Shown piece after piece: positions 36,546 through 47,778 of a stretch of 64,000 bases of DNA. The DNA comes from Calycina herbarum. Lineage: Eukaryota > Ascomycota > Leotiomycetes > Helotiales > Pezizellaceae. The stretch is taken from NCBI GenBank assembly GCA_001414485.1, contig LLEY01000024.1, positions 1 through 64,000 of the forward strand, in the 5' to 3' direction. The notes under the pieces were generated by a model that worked only from the letters and a program-made list of their open reading frames with translations, was not told where the DNA came from and did no database searches. Position 1 is the stretch's first letter. Every line of letters begins with the position of its first letter. A program made the position numbers and the translations under genes.

Positions 36546-37440
36546 AGTGGGAACAGGTTTACTAAACAGGTCCCCACTCCGCTCTGATACTCTCACAGTC
36601 CCACATTAGCGGGGAGCATAGCAGTAGCGGGTAAAAGTGACCATCAATTAGTGATGAGTAAGTAGAAGGTCGCGCGCCTCTTTCTCAAGGGAGGCTCTTT
36701 CACAGCAGTACTTTCTTCGGCGGAGACCATCAGGACGACAGTTTACTCTTAAGATCCACATCTATGAACCAACCCTCCATTCACAGGTCTCCTATCTCTC
36801 CTCGTGAGAGGTAGAAAAGGGGGCCAAGCTCAATTGGTCATTGCTTATTATTCTGGACGTCACTTGTGCTTACTCTGTATCCACTATATCGGGTCGGGCG
36901 GGGTTGTTCTCGTGATCGAGCGAGAAGCAGGTTCGTGGCGCTGCAATTCATCTTCCTCCCAACTGCTCTTTTGCCCAACTCTTTTGAGGCTCAAGTATTC
37001 CAGGTGGTAGCTACAACGTTGTATGTGAGGTTTCACCAAGATTCTGGATGTGGGACGAGGGATTCGGTTCCTTGCGTGGGTTTGTAAATGCATTAGTGCA
37101 TTGCATTGTTGAAAGGCGATGTGGGAAAGAGATATGTGGGTGAGGGAGTTGTTGATGCATTCGTATCTGCTGACTGTATTCTGTTTACGTGAAGGGAGAG
37201 CAGGTGTGTGTGGAGTGCGGTTGATAGTTTGTGAACGGTTGTTACAAATAGATTGGTGTGGGTTTGTGATACATAGGCGGTAATAGCTAGGAAGCCTTTT
37301 GGGGTACTTGTACTCCTTAGTAGAGGGAGAGAAGGGCTTGTGAGATAGGGTTTCCGGTTCGGGCAAAGAGGGAAAAGAAAAGCCAAATTTAGAATTCGAA
37401 TTTCACTATGCTTTTGGGACTTATAGTCTTTAGCGGTAAA
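36546..37440. other. Intergenic stretch before the AT-rich block
   Basis: About 900 bp of mixed composition. Overlapping open frames of up to 160 codons on the minus strand lack an ATG where expected, are low in complexity and match no domain, so no gene is called. Confidence 0.4.
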
Positions 37441-39060
37441 TGATTTCATAAATATATATATATCTATACTCTTTTATTCTCAATTTTAGATAGATATTAA
37501 TAAGAGAGAGATAGAAAACTATAATAGTCAAAAGTATTTCTTTACACTATAAACATCACGTATAAAGAGTTATCATCTCTACCTAGATAATTCCTATAGA
37601 TATATAGGTCGAAATAAAGGTCTATAAAATTGAATAGACTTCTAGATAAAAGAATTTCAGGTAAATTTAGAGCTAAACACTAAAATAGAGAGAAGAGAAA
37701 TAAGTAGAGAAAATATAAAAGTAGTAATTAAATAAATTGCAAGGGTATCTTATAATACAAGTTCTACTAATATAAGATAACATATGAAGAGACTAGAGAG
37801 ACTATGATAACCCCTAGAAATCTAACGTATAGGTTCTGAAAAGTCCTCGTATCGAATAAGAAGGGGTTCGGAAATCGGATAGCTCTGCCGCGGACTTACT
37901 TAGTATAATATCTAGTCTCTAATTTTGAAAGCAGTTAAGTAAAAAATTAAATAGTATCTTAATACTTATATTCTCAAGTAACACTTATAAAGAACTTATA
38001 TGAAAAGATAAAGCAAAGTTATAGACTAATTAATAATTAATTAATCTTTGGTAATTTTTCTAAAAATTCAGTTTACTGTCTTATACGACTATATAATTTT
38101 TGTATCACTCTAGATAACCTAGAATAATAAATATATTTGTCTTAAGATTTCAGATTATTATTCGGAATTCTTGAATATTTATAAGATAAATCCGAATAAG
38201 TAGATTACCAGGTCGAGTAGCTCAGCTCGAGCGAGTCCGAGCGTAAGCATTATCTAGCCTTACAGTACCACCAAAATAGACGAATTACATACTTTTTAAT
38301 ATATTATTATTAAATAACTACTCTTTATTTTATCTCATAAATATACCTACTAAGCATCTAAGAACCAAAGGTCGGCAAGCTCTATACTGAAAAACGAATC
38401 GCAAATTAATTCCAGTTGCTTAAAGAACTGTAATTATAGCCTCCTCGCTATTCTCTAAGGAGATAGAGAAACTCTACAAACACGCTCTCTCCTCTAACTG
38501 ACCTATAGCTACATCTATAGTACACGGTATTATAAGGTAACTACTTCTACAGTTAGATTAGGAATAGCTTCATTTTTATATATAACTGGTATCTAGAGTC
38601 TAAAATGCATATAATAGTAAATTAGTATAGGGGTGATTTTTCTGTCTAAGCGAGCTAAGTATGCCCTACCCGTACTGACTTAGCTGAGATACCCGACCTG
38701 GTATTAAATAATAAGAGTTATTTGAATACGTTCGCTTTTATTCTCTCTTATAGTTCGAGAGAAAAAAAGACTCGTTAGTAGATAGAGATTTTTACTAGAA
38801 CGAAGATTAATAGAAAAAGATATATACGTTTAGTTAATAGATATATAAAGATAAGGAAGGCGAGTAAGAGAGTATAATATAATTAAGACATATATAAGTG
38901 AAATCTAAATTCAATTAACTATTTAGCGAAAGAGAAACTCGTTATCTAATTTCATAAAACCGAACGAAAAGGGAAATAAATACCTCTTACTATTCTATCC
39001 CTTTTAAACCAAATATTTATAAAATCCTATATTCTCTTATTTACTATTTACCCCTCCCCT
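37441..39060. repeat. AT-rich, RIP-like block without open frames
   Basis: About 1.6 kb dominated by TA-rich sequence, with runs such as AAATATATATATATCTATAC. No open frame of 60 codons is present on either strand, unlike every other stretch of this length in the window. A few GC-richer islands remain (about 38215-38250). High TpA with scarce CpA/TpG is what repeat-induced point mutation leaves in old transposon copies. No terminal repeats or coding remnants could be identified, so the original element is unknown. Confidence 0.6.
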
Positions 39061-39845
39061 ATCCACAAGCGAGGGGAAGAAAAAATGCCATGCTAAAACG
39101 AGCCTCAATAAAAAGGCTACTTGAGAAGACAGAATTACACAAAAGATACCCAATCCAGTCATCACATATCACATGTCTCTTCCCCCCCCCCCATCAATGA
39201 GTCCAGCCCACCACGCCCAGCCGGAGACACAAACCTGCAGTCATCAATCGAATCATGGATCAGCGGGAGATATCTCGCTGACTGTATCCAACCCCAACAA
39301 CCAACCGCTTCACTCCCACATCCGCATCCGAGATACGAAAAAGGCTCCCAGAATTGGAAGTGCTATGCTATTCCATCTCATCTCGTTGCTGAATAATTGA
39401 AGAAATTGGGAGGCTGGGTTAAGGGGGGAATCATCATGCTGTGCTCGTCTGGGTTGGCGGGAGGACACACTCTCAAGGATCGGGAAAGGACAAATGACAT
39501 CCTGGACAAAGCTTCCCCTTGAAAAAAACTCAAGCCTGAAGAAAAAACAGGTGGTCACTGTTAAGAAGAATCGTAGAGTAACCGGGCCGAGATCAATATC
39601 GATATCTTGATTTCGTATCTGATCATCCAAGAGCCCAAACCTACACCGGTTCCCTCCCAAAACAGTCACACTCATTTCTCTCGAACCCCAAGACTCGGAA
39701 GTGGTACCCAAACAAAAGTATCTATCTACATCTACATCTACACACACACACACACACATCAGCCCTACAACCCAAAAAAGGAAGGCACAAACCCCGATCT
39801 CGCACAGGCCCAAAATACGCAACCCCATCTCCGAAGAGCAACAAC
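39061..39845. other. Intergenic, with poly-C and CA microsatellites
   Basis: A run of about ten C bases starts at about 39183. A (CTACAT)n stretch running into (CA)n occurs around 39722-39758. No gene is supported; the open frames mostly read through these simple repeats. Confidence 0.45.
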
Positions 39846-39943
39846 ATACTTCGTCCCAGGCGAAACAGTCCATAGCGGGACCCAGCAAAGCAGGGTTTAT
39901 TTAGGAGGCCCCGTTATGGACTGTTACGCCTGGGACGAAGTAT
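39846..39943. mobile_element. 98-base hairpin (mini inverted-repeat element)
   Basis: The left arm 39846-39882 (ATACTTCGTCCCAGGCGAAA...) and right arm 39907-39943 are reverse complements at 34 of 37 positions, separated by a 24-base loop. Taking TA as the duplicated target, the element would begin CTTCGTCCCAGGCG. Either a very small MITE or a structured transcript could give this; no promoter or T-run for Pol III is evident. Confidence 0.6.
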
Positions 39944-42368
39944 ACCATTAAAATCTCACGCCCCTCCCCAGGACCTACCCAATCACATCTGCCCCCACCC
40001 AAAAGAAAAAAGTGGGCTGCCTCATTCTGCACCATATCGGTGGTTCAGCCTTACGAGAATGCTCACACACCAGGAAACGTTATAAGCCCACCACCACCAC
40101 CACCACCACCACCACACCAACCCCAACCAGGCCAGCCATGACACGCAAGGGTGGTGGTTATTGGTTGGATTAGACGCTTGTCACATCCAACCTCTTTTTT
40201 TACGAAAATGAGAGGGATGGTGGTGGTATAGGAATGTAAGACGGGATGTGAGGGCACTCGTGGATTGGAGGGCGTGCGATGTGATGTATGTGATGTATGT
40301 GATGTATGCATATTGAAAGGCTGGACTTGTATGTCGATACTTGACTTGGGGGGTATTCGTTGCTTTTTCGAGGAATGGAAGGAAGGATGGATCCGTTTCT
40401 TGTTGAAGATTCGAAAGAATGGGTTGGTTTCCCTTGATGAGATTGATGAAAACCGGCGATGTGCTGTCATCTTGTGGGTCTGATCTGTATGGGGGGCAGC
40501 CGTTGTTTCCGTAACAAGGCGCCTTTAGAAGGATGTAAAACGTTCGTTGGCTTGTTTGTACTTGCAACCCCCAACCCCGCGCTGTGTGGAGGTTCAGGAA
40601 GTACCCGAAAAGTATCCAGGTGGTTGGGCTTTCAATGTGTCATCTGTGACTTGAACGTCCGTCACCTAAACTCGATCAAGTTCAGGGCGTATAGTTTCTC
40701 TACAACGGGATATTATCTCCCTGTAATAGGCACCCAGTGACTAACATGAGGCAAACGAGGTCACCATTTCGCCCTCGTGATGGTGAAGAAATTCAGGAGG
40801 ATGATGAGAAAAGAAAGGCAATTGACTCGGGATTTCCTGATTGCTAAGCATCCCAAAAATCAAGACGAGATGGAAGTGAAAAATGCGAGAGGATTATACG
40901 CCCATCGCGTCTCCAAATTCAGCTTAAAATCCTTCCTTACGGGCATAAGATACTATACAAAAGGTATTGCTGAGAACTAAATCCGCCCGAGATGCTGACT
41001 GAAAGACGAGTAACACAACACCCGCACACTCACATAAACACACGGAACTAAAAAGGAAAACGAAGAATTGCATCCTCCCACACTGTGGGATAGAAAAAAA
41101 GGTCGACCTGGGATGGACTTTCCGGCACAGCCGTAAAAGTAAGGATGATTGATAACAAAGCATGCAAGAGCTGGAAGTTGCCTACTCTACCTCTCTCGCA
41201 TATCAACTCGATGGGGCAATTCCAGGTAATCAACCTAAATTTCCAGGACAATGTAGTATTTAATACCACCTTTAATGCCACCTTTAATGCCACCTTTAAT
41301 GCCGCCTTTCATGCCGCCTTTAATGTCTTCTAGGTCCCCTCCATCGAAGGAGGGTTTCCAAACCCCGGAGTAGCATTATAAACCCCCCTCCAGATTCGCA
41401 GCATTCTTCTGTTTCTTCGAATGGAAAGTCGCATATGGGGACTTATTCGGGTACGCGGTTGCGACGTGCAGGGCGTGGAGGTAGCCCAATTGGGAATATG
41501 CTTGGATCAATGATGCTAGTCAAGAAAATAACGGCTACAATGATGGAATTAGATGCTGGTTGGGGGCGTAAAATGGAAGTTCGTATGTTTCGATCCAGGC
41601 AGGCAGGCGCAACAAATGAAGGAAGGGCCCGGCTATGTTACTCACCCTCACCACCCTCAACCAAAACTCACTCGGGTCACACAACCGATTCCCTGGTCTC
41701 CCGGTGCGCTGAAGGGTAATAACTATTCCATCGCCACAGATTCCCCTCTTCGCTGTTGAATGAAAAAAAGGGGAGAGCGAGGACAATGGAATGATTCTTC
41801 TCCCGCTCGGCAATAAGTGAAATGTATTCGACGTAAAGTCCGACGGGGCCTCTGAATCGATGGCGTCAGCAAGGGGACGGAGATTTCTTAGTCACAGATT
41901 ACCCTTGGTCGCAAACGCTCTCGTGAAGGAGCCAATCGTAGCGTGGTAACATGATTCACCGGCCGGTAAGGTGGCATACTAAATTTTTAATAAATGATTA
42001 TCTCCTCCTCTACTGCACCTGCACCCTGCACCCGACACCAGAGATGGAACTTCCACCACGAGGATAAATCAGCATTTAATAAGCCAGCGTCCCCGATCGA
42101 TTTCCTTAACCGTACGTTCCCACTCAAATCCGCCCACCCCCGGTCAACTGCATTCCGCGCCTCCGAATCCAGATCACGTGTACCGGACAGCTTCTAGGTC
42201 CAGGCTCATTCACGCAAGCACTTTCTTCCAGGTCGAAGGGTCGTGTCGTGTCGTGCTAAGAGGGCATTTGTGTGAAGCTTCGCGCGCCAACAACAGCGGC
42301 ACCCAAAACCCCGTATCCTATTACTATTACTATTCTTGCGGCCGTCTGGACGCGCAACACAGGTCAAC
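39944..42368. other. Long gene-free region upstream of the bZIP gene
   Basis: About 2.4 kb. It contains (CCA)9 at 40088-40115, three copies of a 9-base unit TGATGTATG at 40282-40308, and a 12-base tandem array at 41260-41328. The last few hundred bases likely hold the bZIP promoter and 5' leader. No protein-coding or RNA gene could be supported. Confidence 0.45.
41260..41328. repeat. Tandem array, 12-base unit, about 5.75 copies
   Basis: The unit TTTAATGCCACC is repeated with drift to TTTAATACCACC at the start and TTTAATGCCGCC and TTTCATGCCGCC at the end. It lies in non-coding sequence about 1.04 kb upstream of the bZIP start codon. Confidence 0.9.
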
Positions 42369-43886
42369 ATGCAGTCCATCGCCCCAGCTCCCATTCCTCA
42401 GAGCATGCAAAGTCAGGTACCTACCCCTCCTCCTTCTTTCTCTTCTTACCTACTTCTTTGGTCAGAAGTAGAGGCCTCTCCACTTTACTGGAATTTGTCT
42501 CCTTCCGCCAGCTTGACGGGCGCAGAGGAGAGCACGCGATTGCGAGTGCGTGAGGGGAGGTTACTACTTCGGTGGACCGAGTAGAGATGGAGTAGTAATC
42601 CATCAACCCATCACATCACCAGGTGCTCTGCATCCGCCGCTCTTCTCCTGCTCCTGCTCCTGCTCCTGCTGCCCAGACCAAGCAGCTTCCGCATGTCTTT
42701 CCTTCTCTCCCCTTTGACAAAGTCTCAAGCTGACTCACTCTGACTTGCGCAGGACATGAGTGCAGACAATGGTATTATCCCCCCCCCCCCCACATCCACA
42801 TCCACATCCACCTCCCCATGCGCCGGCCAAAAAGTGCCTTCGCCTTCTGGGTACACGCCTTGTCCAACAATACGACAACTCCCACTTCCCCTTCCAGATC
42901 CCGGTGTATGTTTGCTGACATGATATGGTCGCGACCTCCAGACTTAAGAGCTCAGCTGGCCGCCGTCATCAGCACCTCGCAGTCCCAACAACAGCACGGT
43001 GGTCCTCCCCATGGCTACAACGAAGTGCCAGCATCGAGCAGCGCCAGTCCCCACGACCACAATATAGATCCCACCATTGGAGGTCCTGGGGGAATGATGA
43101 ACGCCGGCGCCGGCGATTCAGGTGGTGACGACAGCTTGGGAGATGGTCGCAAGGGTGGAAAGCGCGAGCTCTCGCAATCGAAGCGCGCCGCGCAAAATCG
43201 TGCAGCTCAGGTACGTCGAGTCGACCATTTTTTTCGCTGCTCCAAATGATCGTGGTTGTTGCGATGTTCCAGACGTCGTTAAGCTTCCCCCAATTTTTTT
43301 ATTTGAGGATGGTTCCTCCTCTTGCTTTGTCAATTCTCATGTCATCCATCCCACGAGCTCAAGGCTTACGTAAACCATCAACTAACAATTCACTCTTTAA
43401 CTATCATAGCGAGCATTCCGCCAACGAAAGGAAGGGTATATCAAGAAGCTCGAGGAGCAGGTACGGGAGATGCATGCGCTGGAGGAGAGCTTCAAGTCGA
43501 TCCAAGGCGAGAACTACTCGTTACGAGAGTACATCATCCACCTCCAATCGCGCCTCATCGAATCTCAAGGCGACTACCCACAACCACCGCCCAACGTCAA
43601 TTTAAGTCATCCTCACGCCAGAAATCACGAGCAGCATGACCAGCATGTTCATCGGGAAGGCGCACCTGTAGCATCAATGTCGATGAACCCATTAAACCCA
43701 TCCGCTGCCCGAAGCCTCGCAGCAGCAAGTCTAAACACCGCCAAACACCCCCAAGAGGCACAAAACCCATATGACCACAAGAGATTCAAAGAATCCACCA
43801 ACGAAGAGACTGCTGACGAGGAAATCATCCGTTCACAGCTACAAGCGAGTTCAGATGGTCTTCCTAGTAATCCTGTACCCATGTAA
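42369..43886 (+). CDS. kapC: kapC-like bZIP transcription factor, 270 aa
   Basis: Four exons (42369-42416, 42753-42771, 42942-43210, 43410-43886) give 270 residues. After a Gln/Ser/Gly-rich N-terminus comes the basic region KRELSQSKRAAQNRAAQRAF (from about residue 96), with the Yap/Pap1-type signature NRAAQRAFR (108-116). The zipper follows (IKKLEEQVREMHALEE, ENYSLREYIIHLQSRL to about 161). The third intron splits the basic region after NRAAQ. The sequence and length match fungal KapC. It should be a nuclear dimeric activator; the family is linked to stress responses, but the targets of KapC itself are little known. The 336 bp first intron carries a CTCCTG repeat (42644-42671), and the second begins with a run of about 13 C and CACATC repeats (42778 onwards). 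Exon 2 is only 19 bases, supported by the restored DMSADNDLRAQL reading. Confidence 0.88.
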
Positions 43887-44320
43887 AACTGCTTTCGAGT
43901 TGAACAACATCGGCGTTTCACGGCATTGATTTTTTGGGAAACTGGCGTCAATTCATGATTTGATTTTTTTTTTTGTCGTTATTTTCGAGCACGCCATCAC
44001 TTCTACCGGTGCATGCATGTATCACGGAACCGAAAGGGAAATGGGGATGGCGTATAGGTTTCTGATGATTTTTGCTTCTCATGGCTTTGGTTTGATCAAA
44101 TATTTTGAGAAAGGAGGGGAAAAAATAAGTATAGAATTACGCCCAGCTGTACTTTGCTAATACAACGCTTTTTTTGAAAAACATATAACATACATTTTCT
44201 GACCTGATCTAACGCCTTGGATTTCATGTGTGATGAGAGTCTGACTATCTCTGGCCTTTCCTGACCGCAACTTTGCCCTCCGTGCTCGCAAGGACAATTT
44301 GCCTCTCATAGCCTTCCATC
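43887..44320. other. Convergent 3' intergenic region of bZIP and Arp5 genes
   Basis: The two genes converge here, so this stretch carries both 3' untranslated regions. On the minus strand one frame stays open about 35 codons beyond the chosen Arp5 stop, but it is not the frame reached by splicing. Confidence 0.5.
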
Positions 44321-46752
44321 TCACGCCGAATAAGCATTTCCAAGATCGTGTTCCTGTAACTAGATTAGTAACCGCAATAAAGAGAAAGGATAGTGGAGAG
44401 GAAAATAAATGAAACCCACCTTGAAATACTCAGCGCCCTTCTCAAAATACTCCTCCCTACTCACCGCCGCCGTCTTGAACTTACTTCCCCCCGCCCACTT
44501 CGCCGCGCCCCTCCACGCATCCAAAATAGGATCTTTGGCCCTCCGAATAACAAGCGGTGCATCAGCCGGAAGCTGACTCCTCAATCCCTCCCTAAGTCTC
44601 TCATCAAAGTTCTGGAAAAGAGACGCACCACCCGTCAAAAAGATATCCTTCAGAAACTCATTCTGCTGGCCCACACCATTAAGACGGGTAGTCAAGATAT
44701 CAGCCGCGATCTCGATGATACCCGCTTGATCCAGGCCGGCAATGGAGGGTTGGAAGATGACTTCAGGAACCCGGATGCGTTCGACGTTGAGATGGAACTG
44801 GTGTGCTTCCGCCTGACTTTTAGGATCGAAAGGTCGAGGACCGCGGAGGAAGGCGTGGACGAGGGATTTGGTCCAGTCGGTTTGGGCGTCGAGGGTGTGT
44901 TGGTCTGTGAATTCCGGGTCGTATTTTAGGAGGTCGGCTTCGAGGGCTTTGAGTGTGACGCCGAGATCTTCTTCTTCTTCGTCGTCACTTCCGTCTCCGG
45001 TGGCGATTTGTCGGTACACGCCCCAGTCATCGTCGTTGGCGCCGAAATTGTCGTCGTCGTTTCCGCGGCGACGTTTTTTGGTGGGTGCGTCCGAGGCGAG
45101 GTTGGCGATGCTTTTCATGCGGTTTTGGCTGGCGAGAGATTTTCGATTCCCGAGATCTGCCTTGAGACGATCGCGTTCTTTGATCTTTTGGACTAAGTCT
45201 GAACGAGCGTTTCTTCTTTCTTGGAGCCAGCCTTCGAGGTTGGTTTCTCGTTTTTCCTCGTCGGCTCTCTTTTCCTCGTCGATTCGGGCTTTCTCTCGAG
45301 CTTTTTCTGCTTTGGCTCTTGCTCGTGCTTCGTTGTTTGCTTTCATTAGACGTTGGAGTCGTTTCTTCTTGATGCCTGCTTCGTCAAGTTGGTCATCTGG
45401 AGTGTCTAACAGACCGTAGTCCGGCAATTCAACTTCTTCCTCTACTTCGGGTCCTCCAATATCCTTGGTTCGAGCTTTGCGGATCGATTTATCAAGCTCC
45501 TTGATCGTTCTCTCTAGAGCAGCTTCATCCTTCATATCTTCCGAGTCCAACAATCGCTTGATCTCCTTCTTAGTCTCGCCGGCCAACTTGGACTGTAAAT
45601 CGCGGTAGTAATCAAGCTCCTGTTCCTTTCGAATCAACTTTTCAAGTCTCATTTTTGCGGCTTGCTCCTGTAAACGTCTCCCGCCCTCTTTTCTCTTCTC
45701 CGCAATCTTTGCCAATTCCTCTTCGCTCTTCTGGATCACAATTTCCTCGGTATATGGGTACTGAATGACATGATCCCGATCCTCTAAACCCGTCCAATCA
45801 AGGTATTTTCCTAATTCTTGGTCGTAATTTTGTGATAGATAACAGTGATCTTGAATCATATTTTCCATCTGAGAGGAATTTACCTTGCCCGGAAATGTTG
45901 GATATTTGAGTTTGATGAGCTTGAGTAGATATTCGGCACTTTGTGATCCTCCCCAGTTTAGCCGTGTAGCTTGAGTGAGGATAGCTTTTGAATTCAGAAC
46001 TGGAATGACGTGTGTCGAGCTATGTGAAGCTGAGACGACGAGACCTGTTTTGCCATTGTTGTAGTCGTAGGAGAAGAGTGAATCGATTCCGTAAGCCAGA
46101 GAAGGCGCATTATAGCATTCGAAAATGATTTCTGTCATAGCTGTATATAATATTAGCATCAAGTCCATGAATAAAGGTCGCAAAGGGGGGATATACATTT
46201 CCGCGAATAAGGAAGATTAGCCACCGTCTCTGTCATGACGATAGGCATATCAACTCCACCATTCTCCCCATCAATCCCCATCTTGATGAAAATGTAATCC
46301 AGAAGCGACTCCATCACATCCCAATTACTGACGATTCCACTCCCAGCTTCAAAAGCATTCCTCATATGGCCCCGCGCTGTGGTATCCGAATAGACATCTT
46401 GTCCAACGAAGGAGTACGTCTTGCCTATCTTCCTATCTCTGTATTTCGAAAATATGGGTACGAGATTTAGTCGCGGGGTATCTTCAAAGGACCAGCCTGC
46501 TCTGGTGAAGGAGGATCCTGTTCAATTGTTAGCTATGAGCTGCTTGGAGTGTAGGTCAGGGAGGATGTTACCATTGTCAATTACGATGGCAGCATTGCCT
46601 GGGCCGCGCGATCGCGCTTTTCGGTAGCCGTCGGTCTGAGGTTTGATGTATTTCTCAAAATGGGTTTCTCGTGGTGGGTATAGCTTTGGTGGTGGGACAA
46701 TGCTCTCTGTTCGTGAAATCGGAGCTGTGGGTTCGATTGCGGAGGGCGCCAT
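44321..46752 (-). CDS. arp5: Actin-related protein 5, INO80 chromatin-remodelling subunit, 751 aa
   Basis: Four exons (46752-46572, 46517-46197, 46140-44420, 44353-44321) join in frame to 751 residues, close to yeast Arp5. The N-terminal actin fold begins with NAAIVIDNGSSFTRAGW (phosphate-1 loop) and continues with GQDVYSD, MTEIIFECYNAPSLAYGIDS and GLVVSASHSSTHVIPVLN. A long charged insertion (about residues 270-520) rich in Glu/Lys/Arg coiled coil interrupts the fold, as in all Arp5. The actin C-terminal half resumes with IFQPSIAGLDQAGI and IFLTGGASLFQNFDERLREG. The last exon is 33 bases and ends KEHDLGNAYSA. Arp5 binds Ies6, and the pair is needed for INO80 nucleosome sliding in the nucleus. 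Ies6 is encoded about 1 kb upstream on the opposite strand. Confidence 0.95.
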
Positions 46753-47150
46753 GTTTATGTGTGGTCGTGTTTGGTGAAGTTTGTGTCAGGGCATGGCAGG
46801 AGTTGAGATGGGTGAGGAGGATTCAAATCTAAATGTTGAACTAAATAATACCAGTGTTGCGCCAGGAGTGAGCTTTGCGACCAATTGCGCTCTTGGTCTG
46901 GCAGCTTGTAGATTTCCCAAGGCTGCGCATTTCAGACAAGGCTGTCAGAGAGGCAACCATCCCCACAATATCAGAAACTTAACTATAAACAATACAAATA
47001 GGGTTCTGTTTTTCACGATGTAATTATGTTTGTTGGGTATCATTGATCATTTATTCATAATAACAGTAGCTGAGCTGGACAAAAAAGTCCCTGACCGCCA
47101 AATTCTCACATCGCCATACACCCATCCCTCAATCCGTATGACATGACACT
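46753..47150. other. Short intergenic region, Arp5 promoter
   Basis: About 400 bp between the Arp5 start codon and the Dad4 stop codon, both on the minus strand. It must hold the Arp5 promoter and the Dad4 3' end. A plus-strand open frame at 46781-47023 has no recognisable content. Confidence 0.5.
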
Positions 47151-47573
47151 TTATGAAGGTTCCTTGAGACTATCCGTAGCTATTTTACACGTTAGATAAG
47201 TTCTGTGGTCTGAAAGAGCCTTATCTTACCTTCCAGGTGAAAGAGCACGTTAGACTGATAGTTCTTGAACATCTGAGCAACCAACTCCACATTCATGTTT
47301 TGGATGTTGATATCCTACAAATAATTAGTATTGATGCCCCAGATTGAATGTGAGTTTTTTTTCATACTTGAAGACTCTTATTCAGAAGCATAATTGCTTC
47401 ATTGAGTTTTTCCTGGCGTTGATTAGTACGAGGCTGTTGTGACTAGTGTTTACAGGACATACCACATTTGTTATGATGCGAGAGAGCAGTAGATTCTGCT
47501 GGTGTTCATGAGGGCTTTCCTATTTCTCTATCAGCAATGATCTAAGTTTGTTAGACATATATCTACTTACCAT
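47151..47573 (-). CDS. dad4: DASH/Dam1 complex subunit Dad4, 72 aa in five exons
   Basis: Exons 47573-47571, 47519-47463, 47412-47368, 47314-47230 and 47179-47151 give 72 residues. The first exon is only the ATG, followed directly by GTAAGT. The product includes [54 protein letters not shown] and [17 protein letters not shown], the conserved sequence of Dad4 over its whole length. Dad4 is a small coiled-coil subunit of the DASH complex, which forms rings or patches on spindle microtubules and couples kinetochores to their ends. No exon exceeds 85 bases, which is why no long open frame marks the gene. All four introns are GT-AG and 49-53 bases long. The start is 205 bp from the divergent Ies6 gene. 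Confidence 0.95.
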
Positions 47574-47778
47574 TTTGCTTGGTTGTGTGGTTTCTCGTCG
47601 CGATACAAAAGTAGTTTGACGCGTTGAGGGGAAACCACCACTCTAAATCCGCCGATTCCTGCCAAGACTTTCAGGGCAGTTGAGCTTCCTGAAGCTCTCC
47701 CTGCAAACACCATCACCACCAAACCTTACTCAAGCCTTACAACCACAAGTTCTCGCAAGACATTACACCAACAAAAGT
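47574..47778. promoter_or_regulatory. Bidirectional promoter of Dad4 and Ies6
   Basis: Only 205 bp separate the divergent start codons, so both promoters must share this stretch. An ATG-less in-frame extension of Ies6 runs into it from 47680 and is taken as leader. Confidence 0.6.

Noticed and set aside
36884..37449. Overlapping minus-strand open frames of 118 and 160 codons
   Set aside because: The longer one starts at TTG, both are low in complexity, and neither resembles a known protein.
39701..39951. Open frames across CA and TACATC microsatellites
   Set aside because: The length comes from simple repeats and a hairpin element, not coding sequence.
44255..44350. Alternative reading of the last Arp5 exon, open for about 35 codons
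   Set aside because: It needs a phase the preceding exon does not provide. The phase-0 reading ends in the Arp5-like KEHDLGNAYSA.
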